Shown piece after piece: positions 8,861-20,935 of a DNA stretch of 60,000 nucleotides; the first letter of the stretch is position 1, and the number at the start of each line of letters is the position of its first letter. Under the pieces are notes generated by a model. It saw nothing but the letters and a program-made list of their open reading frames with translations, did not search any database and was not told where the DNA came from. The translations under genes were made by a program, and so were the position numbers. The stretch is from Apostichopus japonicus (Eukaryota; Echinodermata; Holothuroidea; Aspidochirotida; Stichopodidae), in contig NC_092573.1 of the NCBI RefSeq assembly GCF_037975245.1, forward strand, positions 14,096,001 through 14,156,000. Reading direction: 5' to 3'.

Positions 8861-11800
8861 TTGTCTATAGTAGGCTCGATCGCTGCTATTTCAATCTCTA
8901 ATATAAAAATTGTAACGTATAATGCTAGGGGTCTCAGGCAATTTTCCAAACGCAATAAGGTTTTTGCCTTTTTAAAAAACCACAATAACCATATTTCCTT
9001 CATTCAAGAAACCCATAGTACCGTGCTTGACGAGCATCGATGGAGTCAAGAATGGGGTGGAAAGGTATTTTATTCTCACGGGTCTTCATCTAGTAGGGGT
9101 ACTTGTATACTTTTTAACCCCAGTCTAGATGTGACGGTTCTTAACTCCAAACTTGACAACCATGGTCGTTTTATTATTCTAGATGTGCAGATTCTTGATA
9201 AAACGTATTCTATTGTTTGCATTTATGCCCCCAACATACCTCTCCGTCCTTCTTTGATAGGCTGTCAGCCGATATTAGTGGCTTTGCCTGTGAAAGTGTT
9301 ATAATCGGGGGAGATTTTAACTTTGTTTTCAATACTGACATCGATAAGAAGGGGGGAGTCCCACAGACTAATTTTCACGCCAGAGAGCATTGTTTGGAGT
9401 TGATGAATGTTTTCGATTTGGTCGATGTTTGGCGTGAACGCAATCCCTTTAAGTCCGATTTTACTTGGTCTTCCAATACTATTTCTGGGATCCATTGTAG
9501 ACTAGATTGCTTTCTAATTTCTAGACATTTACTTCAGTTGATTTCCAATTGTTATATTTCACCAGGGCTGCATTCAGATCACTCTCTTGTTATATTAAAC
9601 ATCCATTGCTCTTCTGATATACGGGGTCCTGGGTACTGGAAGTTAAACAATTCATTGTTACAGGATTCCATATATGTTGATCAGATTACACGCCTGTTAC
9701 TTTCCGAGCGGAATGGTGTAAATGATCTTAATCCCAGTGCTAAGTGAGAGTTTATTAAATACAAAGTCCGTATGGCTACTACTAGCTATTCAAAATTAAA
9801 AGCAAAACAACAGCGTCACTATGAAAGGAATCTTTTGAATAAGATATCCCAGCTCGAAAGGTCTTATTACGATTTAGGCTCAGTGGAAACTTTGAGAAAT
9901 TTAAAAGATACGAGATCTGAGCTCGAATCCCTGTATCATAAAAAGCTTGATGGGATCATCGTTAGGTCGCGAGCGCAGTGGGTCGAATACGGTAAAAGAA
10001 ACTCAAAATATTTTTTGAATCTCGAAAAACATAATCAAGCAAATAATGTTATTCAGAGATTGAAAACTGACAATAACGACATACTTATTGAAAAACGGGA
10101 AATATTGGCTAATCTGAGGGACTTCTATGCCACTTTGTATACCAGTGGAGAGGTGGACCCATCGTTAATTTTTTCCAATATATTTAATTATAATAAGCTG
10201 AGTATGGATGAAGCAGATTGTTGTGATGGGCCTATGACATCTGCTGAGTGTGTTGACGCTCTGAATTTATTGTCCATTGGTAAATCCCCTGTTAGTGTTG
10301 GACTTTCAGTCGATTTTTACAAGAAATTTTGGCCAGTTATCGGGGATTGTGTGGTAAATGCTTTGAATTACGCTAATACTAATTTTGACTTGTCTGCCGA
10401 GCAGGGTCGTGCAATTATTACCTTAATTCCAAAGCATGGCAAGGATAAGGACTTTATTGAGAACTATCGTCCAATCTCACCCCTCAACACTGACTACAAG
10501 ATCTGCGCAAAAGTGTTACCAACAAGAATTAAACTTGTTCTCCCCAAAGTGATTAGCAATAACCAGACCGGTTTCCTTAAAAACCGCTTTATTGGGGAAA
10601 ACGTCCGCTTTGTTCTAGATTTAATTGAGTATTGTAACACGAGGAACAAAACAGGTGTACTGTTCCTCGTGGACTTCGAAAAAGCTTTTGACAGTGTGGA
10701 ATGGGAGTTTATTTTCACCTCCCTTAGATTCTTTGGTTTTGGGGAAAGTTTTATTAACAGGGTTAAAACTTTGTATTCTAACAATTCCGCCAGAATCATT
10801 AACAATGGGTACTCTTGCCATTTGTGCTGAGGTTCTCACACTGTGTGTAAATGATAATAATGCTATCAATGGTATATCTCTTTTTGACAACAACATTACA
10901 ATTTTACAATATGCGGACGATACGACCATGTTTTTAGACGGTAGTTATAGTTCTTTAAAAGAAACTATTAGTACTTTTAGTACTTTTGAGAAGTCGTCGG
11001 GTCTAAAAGTCAATATGGAAAAATCTTCCCTTTTCCCACTAGGTAGACAGACACAGAGGGATCCATGGTTTCGTAAAATCTTTGGGTTGAACTGGTCTAA
11101 CGGTCCTGTTGCTTTATTAGGCGTCTCTTTTACAAATAACAGATCAGATCTTTTCAGCTTTCGAGGCTCAAACGTTTATTGGGTGTCTGGTCGCAGAGGG
11201 ACCTTACTCCAATGGGAAAAGTTACCATTGTTAAAGCCCTCGGGCTTTCACAGTTGGTTTATCTCTTTCAAATTCTTCCAAATCCCCCACAAGAGTTTAT
11301 AACAGAACTAGATGCCATTATTTTTCGTTTCATTTGGAGTGGGAAACCCGAAAAAATTCGCCGTTCCTCTATGATTGGTACTATCAGTTCAGGTGGACTA
11401 AATGTCACACATACTAAGTATTTTATTCATAGTCTTAAGTGTACCTGGGTGAACAGATACAACAACAGTAGCGATAACTACTGAAAACTGTTTTTCGATT
11501 TTCATTTGAAAAAGTACGGCAAATCACTATTGTTTAACTGTAATTATAAAATAAACGACATTCATATTAGTAATGCATTTATTTATGATGTCTGCCATGC
11601 ATGGTCATTGCACTCTTTTATTACGCCTAATTCCAACTATGGTGAACAGATAATTTGGAACAATTCGTTTATTAAAATTAACAATAAGATGGTTTTTTAC
11701 AACTCAATGTTCCAAAAAGGTATTTGGCAGGTGAAACATCTGTTTGACAATGACAATCGTCCATTGTCAATACTGCGTTTCAGAGAGAAGTATAGATTAG

Positions 11801-12411
11801 ATTATTGCCCATTTACTGTTTACTATGGAATTATTTCGTCTATCCCTACAGCATGGAAGGTTGGACTGATGAAGGTTTATAAGGATACTGTTAATAGCTC
11901 AAGTGAATATCCCCAATTTATTCCCTTTGTCTCTAAACATATTTATAAAAGCCTTATTACTCGTGTTAGCACTCCTCCTGCGGCTGTAGCCAAATGGAAT
12001 CTTTATTTTAATATCACAGCCACCCAATGGGAGAAAATTTTTCAAGCCCCGTTTCGCTCTGTCAGAGATTCCAAGATGCAATATTTTCAATTTCGCTTCC
12101 TCCATCGCATTATTGGAACAAACCACTACCGTCATAAAATAGGGCAAATCGATAACCCACGATGTCACTTTTGTGGCCGCTATGACGAGACCCTGTTACA
12201 TCTGTTTTGGGACTGCCCTATTATATCGAACTTTATTTTTGCTATTTTTGGCAGACAATTTATACTTTCGAAGAATGACATTTGCTTTGGGTTTCATTAT
12301 TCTGTAAATCATCCATATAATTTCTTAATTTTTCATCTCAAGTACTTCATCTTTAGTAAGACAAATTCGAACACGGAAATGAGTTGTAGAGATTTTTTAT
12401 ATTGCTATTAA
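8861..12411 (+). pseudogene. LINE ORF2: AP endonuclease, reverse transcriptase, CCHC; decayed
   Basis: An APE-type endonuclease begins with IKIVTYNARGLRQ and IQETHS (8890-9020) and continues with GGDFNFVFN in another frame from 9217, so a frameshift lies near 9240. A stop at 9747 interrupts the linker. The RT frame 9772-10830 shows LIPKHGKDK, ENYRPISPLNTDYKI, QTGFLKNRFIGEN and VDFEKAFDSVEW. Just after NNG (about 10806) the RGVRQGDPLSPYLF-type block is missing and the text jumps to ICAEVL, then LQYADDTTMF in a shifted frame. The last frame (11506-12411) holds CHFCGRYDETLLHLFWDC, a CCHC-type knuckle typical of Tx1-like elements. At least four lesions make it non-functional. Confidence 0.85.
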
Positions 12412-12743
12412 ACTTGAGAAAGAACTCAAGCAAAGAGGCAAAGCTTTCATTTCTTACGAGCAGTTAAAAGACTCATTTAGTAATTGCACTATACTGTTCA
12501 GTTAATATCGATTCATATTGGTTATTGTATGTACCTATCATTACTTGTAAAAGGTTTTTGACCTTATTGTATTCAAATTTGTTCGAATTGGCACAAGAAT
12601 GTTACCAATAAAGATACCAAGCGTGGTAAAAAAAAAGAAGAAAAAAAGAAAAAAAAAAGAATTATACAGCATCACGACCTTGCCTATAATTAATTTTACG
12701 ACAATAAATATTGTAAAGAAATAAAAAAAAAACATGAGCGTAT

Positions 12744-14286
12744 TTAAACTAATTAATGTTTCCATTAATATCTATAAAAGGCACTTTCTTGGGGTGTACG
12801 AGTATTGATCATGCAATTAACAAATCTCGAATTTTCAAATGTATCGATATTGTCTTTGTTATTTAGAATCAAACCTGCAGACTAACGGTACACCGTATAA
12901 TCAAAACAAGGAACTGATTGGTTATAGGGTGTTAATATGAATTTAATTACCATTTACTACAATCAACTCAAAAAGCTACTGGTGTCAAAATATCCTTTCG
13001 TGCGAGTGTATTGACCGTTTAAGTTTAACTTCTGAGATTTAAAATTAAGGTGCTCTACTTTGAATAACAATCATGTAAGAATTTTTTGCCTGAAGCATAT
13101 ATTGTACTGCCTAGCATGGTTTTGGTAGAGCTGTACAAAATATATATATATGGGTAAATATATGGGAAAATGAGGCAAAATTGCAGTTTTACAGTTTTTG
13201 TTAAGCTACTTACAATACACAAAAACTACTATATTGACAATCAAAAGAATATAAATATATGTTTATTGAAACAAGGAAACTTCATGTCTTTCTTTCTATT
13301 GTTAATTCCGAATTTCGCCAAATTCGAGTACTACAAAGCTTTTTTATTACTTGTATATTAAAGCTTAACGTTAGAAGGAACATGCGAAAGCTGTATTCTC
13401 CATTGATTTGATCCTTACTACTTATATTTAAAAAGAAATCACACAATGACATCTATCTTGAACGGAAACAGTCTGCTTAAATGTATACTCAGGGCTCTGT
13501 CTATTCCCTATACATCGGAATGACATTGCGATGACCAGTGATATCAACGTTAATGCTACAATTTAGATGTTTGAAAGGAACGTAGTATATAACATAGGAT
13601 TTAATTGGATTCATTTTACACATTTGCTCCACGCGGTTCTTAGGAGAAAGATAACACCCATGACAACAAATACATTTCTTGAAGTTGTCTCTTGCGACAC
13701 TGAAATTCGACCGGAATACTGTGTGATAACTGACGGCTTGTAGGAATAATATTTGAATTTCGGCACTATACCCTTACATTAATTTCCCTAATCTACAGGC
13801 CTAAGAAAATGATTATCTCGGAACTCTTACTCGACGCTTTCCGAAACAACATATTACACAGACCCATAGGTCTAGAACGCATCTTCACGATCATAACAAA
13901 TAATAATATAATATTCTTTCCGCTTCAACCTTCACGACGCACAAGGTTGAAAGTCGTTGGCAGAATACTGCCAGCATTTTCGGTACTCGTCCTTCAAATA
14001 TATTTTACTTATTAATAATGACCATCTCTGCAAGCAGATGCGTGCATTTTAAATCCTCTGAGAGAGTAGCTTCATTTTCGGTGTGAGGATTACCTAGACA
14101 TAACCCAAAAAACACTAGGCCCTAACGAGCACCATCCCTTTTTCTTTAACTTTTGAATTGACCGTGTGACAATTAAGGGAATAAAAGGCGAGTAGTCTAT
14201 CATGTACATCCGGCAGTATTGCTACACCACCAGACAAAGATTCCATCCCTAACGCCAAACATTACATGTGTCTATATGGCGAAACT
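12744..14286 (+). other. Unit A 3' flank, conserved between units
   Basis: No gene seen. 12744-13604 aligns with B 36840-37620 and D 55600-56282. 13605-13890 aligns with D 58613-59170, so unit A shows the uninterrupted (Penelope-free) form of this site at CATAGGATTTAA, 13593-13604. Homology to the others stops near 13900. Confidence 0.6.
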
Positions 14287-14626
14287 TTAAAGAGGTCATG
14301 ACACGTAAAATCCATCTAATCGAGAGTAACTTCCTCTGAATCTATGAGAAAATCTATGTTCAAAACTATTCTCAACACATTCAAGGACTAATTAGAAATT
14401 AACGTTTTAATATTCGCATTGGAAAAAAGACTTCTGAAAAATGCGATTTGAAAACAAGACTATGATGACGTCATAGTAGGAACGCAAATGCCAAGCTCAG
14501 GCATGTACCGGATCCGCGACGATCATACCGTCACACCACACGCACATTTACACTGAGAGAACAACCACTGTATTACGTTACAAATTTCAAGTTTGTTTTT
14601 CAATATGTTGTAAATATCCGAGAGAA

Positions 14627-14838
14627 ATGCCGGTCCGTTGTGTTGTTGGGGGCTGCAGTAATGTCATATTCCATGCAAATAGCCTTCATCGATGGCCGAA
14701 GGACGAAAAAACACGGCGATTATGACCAAGTTAGTGCAGAACACCAGCGCCGATTTCACTGGGCCTAGCAAGTATACAGCTCCGTATTTAGCGAACACTT
14801 CACGGACGCAGACTACGATCCCTTCTTTCTTATGATAT
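14627..14838 (+). pseudogene. THAP zinc-finger domain, frameshifted
   Basis: The frame starts MPVRCVVGGCSN and continues LHRWPKDEKTRRL, the N-terminal C2CH half of a THAP domain (C-x3/4-C, then WPKD/FPKD). It is then shifted: TKLVQNTSADFTGPSKY appears in the next frame and SEHFTDADYDPFF, the conserved (C)SEHF segment, in a third. The Cys of the C-x2-H pair is also lost. THAP domains bind DNA and occur in P-element and Kolobok transposases and in host regulators. The upstream context resembles that of the THAP frame at 44073. This copy is clearly decayed. Confidence 0.75.
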
Positions 14839-16120
14839 AAAACAAATACGTAAGCGAGTCGTTCTTCTAAAAACTCCGAAGACCAGATCGGGGAAGAGGA
14901 AACCTCCAGTTGGACAAGTGGCGATCCTTTGGAGGAAGCGCAGCCGAGCACTAGTACTAGTAGTACTAGTATTAGCGTTACTACACTGAAGTCGCAAGAG
15001 ACGAAGAGTTTTTGCTGTATCATCTGAATTAACACACCCTTCATTGCCCTATTGTGTAGTAAGCTATGTGGTAAGCTTCAGAAGGGATGGGTTACATCTT
15101 CTTGTGAAAAATCTTAGTGCCCCAATTTATTTCTGGAATATGCTGGGTCAATTAGTTATGGCAACAATAATTCTTATTAGTATTCCAGGAAAACCATTTT
15201 TTTCTTGGGGAGGGAGTGGGGGTGATAGGGATGGGTCAAAATAAGTAGTTAAAAAGACTATATTCCAAAGGGTGTTTAAATCTCACAGCGATTTATTTTA
15301 AACAGTCAAAGAGCCAAAAATTCATACAATGTAGTTCATTCAAAATCAGTTCTAGACAGACATTCTGGACAATCCGAACAAGCCTGTGACTAAACCAACA
15401 TTAACAACAATCATTGCATTATATGACACAAAAATAATACTGTACTTTCCATAGACAGTATCATTTTTAAATTGCACTGATATAATTTGTGACATCAAAG
15501 GAGGTTTAAGGAAAAATAACTAACATGAAATTTTTGGCTTTAAGCCTACAAAACAGATGCATGTCCATCGCTATCAATCGTTGTTGTGACAAATTAATTA
15601 GAATAAACCAGAAGCAAATACAATAAAGGGTAATTTAAACCAAGAAACACTGCACAACGCAAATCACATGGAACAATGTTACCCACGCACGACGACATGT
15701 ACAACACTGTCGCGCAACATGAAACACAGCATCACACGCATTAAAACAATTGAAGACCATTAACAGGGTGTACTAATGAGTTTTTGAAGATAGATTGTTA
15801 AACAAACCTGCTGCTGAAGAAACAAAGTCTTAACATTCAAGAGTTCTGCTGCCTCCATTGGTCTTTATTATGACTTTCCGCAAATATCATTGGAGATACG
15901 GATATTTTGACTTCCAGATTAAAGGTACGATCGAAGCAAACATGTCTGGGAGGTAAATGCTCCTATAAAGGTCAATCACTTTCACTTATGCACATATTAC
16001 ATGACATCAAAATCACGCCAATACATGTGTCCAAATGCTTCCAAAAATTGCCTTCTTTTTTCATTGTTGATGTTGGGTCTGGAAAATGACCATTTCTTCC
16101 TTAATTAGAAGTCTTGAATA

Positions 16121-16391
16121 TCAATATATCAACACTGAGGGAACACTGACGCATTGATAATCCAACACAATCGTAGAATAGAAAAGGTGCTTCTGGAAGG
16201 ATTTCTCAACCAAGGCTTCCAATACAATTGAGTTTTCTCCTGGCAACTTGAATTCAATGTACTGACCATTGGCTGGAAACTCACTTCTGATCCTTTGTAC
16301 TACACATGATGGTAGCACAACCATGACGTGTCTTGCTAGGAACCCCCAACACCTTTGAACCTGTTGACGGTAGGCTATGTATCTGTACTGC
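16121..16391 (-). CDS. P2X7 intracellular-domain-like protein, last exon
   Basis: Read on the minus strand after a strong acceptor (TTGTATTTCAG). The exon encodes QYRYIAYRQQVQRCWGFL, ARHVMVVLPSCVVQRIRSEF and a C-terminal tail. YRxxAYRQ...WCWG...VVLPSC is the signature of the C-terminal cytoplasmic (ballast) domain of P2X7 receptors, which also occurs alone in many invertebrate and fish proteins of unknown function. The frame is open to its stop. The central Cys-rich part of the domain was not found between this exon and the presumed first exon at 16983-17188. Confidence 0.7.
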
Positions 16392-16982
16392 CTGAAATAC
16401 AATGATGAAAGTTCAAATGAATAAATGTGGTGGGCCCATGATGTCCACAATAACAAGCAGTGATACAATGTACAGTTATGGTTACATTTGTTATGAATAT
16501 ACACCTTCTATGTTACATGAAACATTCTTTAGTTTCAGACAAATGATTTGCAAACACCAGGCCTAAGTAATAGCCTAACAATGGGCATAAAATGACACAA
16601 ATGCCTACCTAACATGGCTGCATAATGCAGTTTACATCCCCGAGCCAAACTTTCAGTATTCAACCAACCCTACTAGTACTACGCAGAATACTGTAAATGT
16701 ATGATGTACTCTTATTAGCAGCACCGGTGTAGTACAACACATAGCCAACATACTGTACATATGTGTTGTAAGGTTTCTATGGTTGTTAAGTCACCGTAAC
16801 AAAACCAACAATACGGTTTCGGCAGTTCCGCGAATTCCAACGACACATTCAAAGAATGTACTGGATTTTTTATATATTTTTTTTCGTTACAAAATTCTTA
16901 CCACGTTGTATGCTCCTTGTAATAGTTCCGAACGGTTTTCTTCTTCGATATATTATGGAGCTTCAATTTCGTCTCGTTTTAC

Positions 16983-17188
16983 AGGCTCGAACTGATACGG
17001 TTCTATGCCTAACAGTAACATCCCAGGTCCACCCACAACGTTCGGTTCCATATGAGCATGATCATTGCCTTCACTCTCTGCTTCGAATATGAGAAAGGGC
17101 ACTCTAATTCTAGCCCAATTTCACTGCCTGGTGAAGGACCACTATCACTTTGAACTTCGGTTGCCGCATTTGTTTCTAAATCTGCCAT
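16983..17188 (-). pseudogene. P2X7-like gene, first exon with a probable frameshift
   Basis: On the minus strand ATG at 17188 opens MADLETNAATEVQSDSG and an acidic/polar segment. Near 17100-17110 the frame must shift by one base to continue as FEAESEGNDHAH and reach LLGIEPYQFEP, directly followed by GTAAAA, a possible donor. An acidic N-terminus ending in PYxFEP precedes the Cys-rich domain in solitary P2X7-like proteins. Together with the exon at 16121-16391 this suggests a short gene on the opposite strand to the THAP fragment. Confidence 0.5.
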
Positions 17189-17411
17189 TCCACGGAAAAT
17201 TTAGATTTGATTTCGCGCTGACTTGATATCGATTTTTTGTGTATTTATGTACACTTGTCATATGTGTAAGTTACGTGTATATATGTTCGGAGGAAACAGC
17301 GAGAGCAAATCATTTTGTAGCGACAAGAAGAAAAATTCACTTGCAAGCAATGGAAAGATAACTTTTTCAGAGCGCGAGGCGCGGTTTGGGGCAAGTCTTC
17401 AATGCCTTTAA

Positions 17412-19445
17412 CCTAGAGAGTTTGTCTTTTGGTAAGAGTGCTTCTTAGTTCAGTGCACATAGTTGAGCTGATTTAGTTTCTTTTGTATGTTGATCACTCC
17501 TTGGAACCTTTTACCAGCATCACACTAGGAACTTCCAAAAGATCAGGTTTGACCAATTATCTGTAATATATCTGATCTTGTTCTCAAAACAGCCTTAATT
17601 TACATTTTGTAAAGACAACAACACTTCCTTTTCTTTGTCTGTTTGTTATTCTAGAACGGATGCCAGTCCCTCAAGAATCACTTCTGACAGCTATCGATTT
17701 CTGTTTCAAAGCAATGTACATTTAGGACATGGCTTACCAACCTTTATGCTGTCTTGTGTGGCAGTTCATTCAAAATGTGATTTATGAAATCAAAGAAGCA
17801 CATGTGCATAAGCGATTTTAGATCATTCTTGGCCTTTCAAAGTAAGTAGTGGCTTAAAAGGAGAGAATTGTAAGCAAGATATTCATGGCTGATATTCTAC
17901 AAGTTCAAAGGATATTGATGCCAGGAAAAATACTGCAGCCACTTTTGTATGCAAAGAAGCTCTCTTGGTACCTACCCAGACATTTGCTATTTTAGAACAG
18001 AGGTCAGTTCCTCGAATCTCTTGTAAAAGCTGTATATTTCTGTTTCAATCCAATGTGCATTTTGGGCAGGGCTTATCAACCTTCATGTGGTCTTGTTTGG
18101 CAGTTCATTCAAGATGTGATTTATGAATCAAAGAGGCAAATGTGCCAAGTTGTATTAGAGCATTCTTGGTCCTGAAAAGTAAGAAGTGCCTTTAAAGGAA
18201 ATTGTAAGCAAGAAGCTCATATAATAATTGTAAGCAAGAAGTTTGTATAATATTACTATTTTATAATTCGCAAACCCGATAGCATCATCTGGAAGGGACA
18301 TGAAATAAGTCATAACTTTCCTTATTAATTTTTATTGGAATCCCGATCTGTTCAACTGATCTTTCATGAGTGAGTAAGGTTTAATGTAGCTAAATTTCAT
18401 CTACACATGTATCTCTATTAATGGTGAAGATATATATACTATAAATTCAAATACTGGAAATAAGAACAATGCACTGGCTGCAAAGTACTGCATATATCAT
18501 AAATATGTCTCTAAATATAATCGTGTACACCACATGTCAGTGATACTCAATGTTATTCTTAATTAACTGAACGTAAAGGTAAACCAACATCTATCAGATC
18601 ATGATTGATGTTTAGATTGATATATTGTTTATACATTAATTGATCTATAGTTACATATGTGAGATATTTAGTGTTACAAGTTTTCTACGAATAAGGTTCT
18701 TCTTGAAGAGTAGAGGATTTTTATATTGTGTCACCTTAAAGCTCTGATAGAGCACAGCTTAGAAGTTTTTACATCCAAGCACATTTGTGTTTTTTTATGT
18801 TTGTATTTTATTCATATGGTACAGCTGATTATTGTTTTCAATAAAAACAAGTTCTCAAAACGTCATCCATCTGGCTTCTGTCATGTAACTGTTTGTTAAT
18901 TTCTCAATATTTTTCAAGGATTTTTTTTACTCTTTGCATTGCTATATTCCAATGATTGTTGCAAATAAGGCCTGCATGAACAAAACACAAAACTGAGGAT
19001 TATTTCAACTACATTAATTAACATCCACGAGGACTGAGGATCTCTTCCGTCACTGTCCAATGAATTCCATTCGCCAATGTATATATATTGGGGCAATGGA
19101 GGCTCATCTGACTCCCCAACCCTTTTGTAATGGTAAAAGCCACTGCCTAATTTAAATGTTGTAATTGCCCAATATAATGATTTTTAATTTCCCAATTTAA
19201 TGATCCCTACATTTGTAAAGTTCACCAATGATGGGCATAATTTACACAATTATTTTTAACCTACAACTGTTGGGTAAAAACTTCTAGTTATTTTATTGGT
19301 TAAAAATGTTACCCAACAACTGGATAAAGCCGTTAACAAAAGAGTGTTGGTTAAAGTATCATCAATAAGTGGAATTTGACATACGTGACCAGTGTTGGTT
19401 ATGGTATTGGTTAATTTTTTAACCAAGTTGACTGTTTTTAGAGTG
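17412..19445. other. Non-coding region with tandem duplication and transposon end
   Basis: No open gene is recognised. It holds the direct repeat described at 17650-18215 and, from about 19120, subterminal-type motifs (TTGGGTAA, GTTGGTTA, TTGCCCAA) ending in TTTTTAGAGTG at 19445. That end is nearly the reverse complement of the CACTCTTAAAA start at 21592, so it is probably the right end of a related DNA element whose left end was not located. Confidence 0.45.
17650..18215. repeat. Two diverged direct repeats, about 340-bp period
   Basis: 17650-17885 and 17990-18215 align along their length: CTAGAACGGATGCCAGTCCC with TTAGAACAGAGGTCAGTTCC, TTTCTGTTTCAAAGCAATG with TTTCTGTTTCAATCCAATG, and GGCAGTTCATTCAAAATGTG with GGCAGTTCATTCAAGATGTG. 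No reading frame is kept. Confidence 0.7.
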
Positions 19446-20860
19446 AATATGTATATACAGTACTATGCTACTGATGACTTTAAACCAATAACACAGGATG
19501 ATTGTGAACGATGTTAATGCATGAACTGCTGCTTAACTTACGTACGATAGCAATAAGCCGAACGTTTGACATCAGTAGTAAAAACGTCACATAGTCAAAA
19601 TTTAAGATATAAGCAGAAATTTCGGTATTAAAGGTTGACTATTTTGTTATTTCTTCACATCTCACCACAAATGGTGTTTTTGTTTGCGTTCGACTTTCAG
19701 AGTACAAAGTTAGAGATATCTTACGTGGGAAAACCCTGTTCCTGTTTCGTATAACTAAATACCCTATTTCTTAAATTTAGACTATTCTAACTTTAGACTA
19801 GTTTCGGCTCTTCGTCTACAACTCTTTTAAAAGCTAGATATAAGAGAAATACGACATACTATGACAAGGCAAGTAAGTGTCATTCATGCAAAGACATGAC
19901 TGTTATGGTTGTGATTCGTTTCGCTAAATATGTTAGAACCAAACCTCATAGCCACAGAGTCCTGGGTGAACCAGTTGAATGAACGAAATCAACGTACGGT
20001 ACACATTGCGCACGCGTAGACAAGCTATGTTTTAATGTGTTGTTATGTATAGCAAAACACGGAGATTATTGTCACAAACTAGCGAATGATGCCAGAAACA
20101 AACACCACGACACAAATACAGATTTATAAACACTTCTTTGTTATTTATCAGAATCATACACACGTAACAGGTTATAATATATATGTTCTCTTGTGATAAG
20201 TAAATCAATTAAGCACATTTAAGGGTTCCCGAGTTCCAATGCCACACGGGCCTCCACGTTTAGCACTCATTCGGCACTGGAGCACTGCTGAAAGAAAATA
20301 CATTGCTTTGATATCAAAAGTTCAATTTTACTACATCTCGACCATCTTTTGCGAGTTCACCTTGTTGTGGTGTCCATGTAACATTTAGCTAACCTACAAT
20401 CCTTAAGACGGAATGGATGTCGAGATGAAAGCTCAGGTCACGTGATTTTGCTACACAGTGCACATCATAGAAAATATGAGTATTTATTAGCACAACCTTG
20501 CGAATTACAGACCTTATTTATAGTCTGAATATGCCTCAGAATGCCCATTTGATGTCTCAGCATTTATTTCCGGAGAAGGATTCCCGGCTCCTCTACATGG
20601 GCGTCGCCTTCGGTGACCCCAGGGCCACACCCTCATATATATAACCATTGACTCTTCACTGGATCTTACATAATGGTCCGCATCCTATATGTAAATCAGT
20701 CGGAGAAGTACTCATCCCCCGCCCCCCCCCCCACCCGCCCCTTCGCCCACACATTTTATAATACGTACATGCCAATGTCCGTAGGCATATGAAATCGAAA
20801 ATATGGTTAGTGAGGAATTTTTGGTTTGCCTTTTAATGACCAGTATTAATTATTCACAAT
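19446..20860 (-). repeat. Inverted copy of unit B 3' block
   Basis: Read on the minus strand, this region follows 38690-39780 of unit B: GGTTTGAAGTCGTCAG versus the complement of CTGATGACTTTAAACC at 19470, the TCACGTGA core with its neighbours, the G-run near 38810 versus the C-run near 20720, and GGACATTGGCTTGTACGT versus ACGTACATGCCAATGTCC. In D (59280-60000) the block has the B orientation. No gene is seen in it. Confidence 0.75.
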
Positions 20861-20935
20861 TATTTTAGGACTAACACGAATACACAATAAACATTCTCAG
20901 ATTCTTCCTTTCTCAAGCTTACATGCATTTTGTCG

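Larger units (their letters stand above)
7570..12743 (+). mobile_element. Tx1/L1-like LINE with 17-bp target site duplication
   Basis: The sequence AAAAAACATGAGCGTAT occurs at 7570-7586 and again at 12727-12743, and the enclosed 5.14 kb is missing from the paralogous site in unit B (36830, CCAAGAAACATAAGCG) and in D (55585). The element therefore runs 7587-12726, with a short 5' UTR, an ORF1, an ORF2 and an A-rich 3' end. ORF2 carries endonuclease, reverse transcriptase and a C-terminal CCHC knuckle. It looks full length at the 5' end but is inactivated by frameshifts, stops and an internal RT deletion. Confidence 0.88.
14291..17407. mobile_element. TTAA-flanked THAP/P2X7-like element, Kolobok-like (tentative)
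   Basis: A TTAA at 14287-14290 is followed by AGAGGTCATGACACG, which matches the terminal sequence of the better-bounded element at 43756-45165 (its right end reads AGAGGTTATGAAGTGG on the minus strand). A broken THAP domain starts 336 bp inside, compared with 317 bp in the other element. On the far side a minus-strand P2X7-intracellular-like gene starts at 17188. A second TTAA at 17408-17411, preceded by TTGGGGCAAGTCTTCAATGCC, is a plausible right end but its inverted repeat matches the left end poorly. TTAA target sites plus a THAP domain are the known features of Kolobok transposons. Confidence 0.45.

Noticed and set aside
12541-12765. Minus-strand frame of 74 codons with a hydrophobic stretch
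   Set aside because: It is the complement of the A-rich 3' end of the LINE; Phe/Ile runs come from poly(A).
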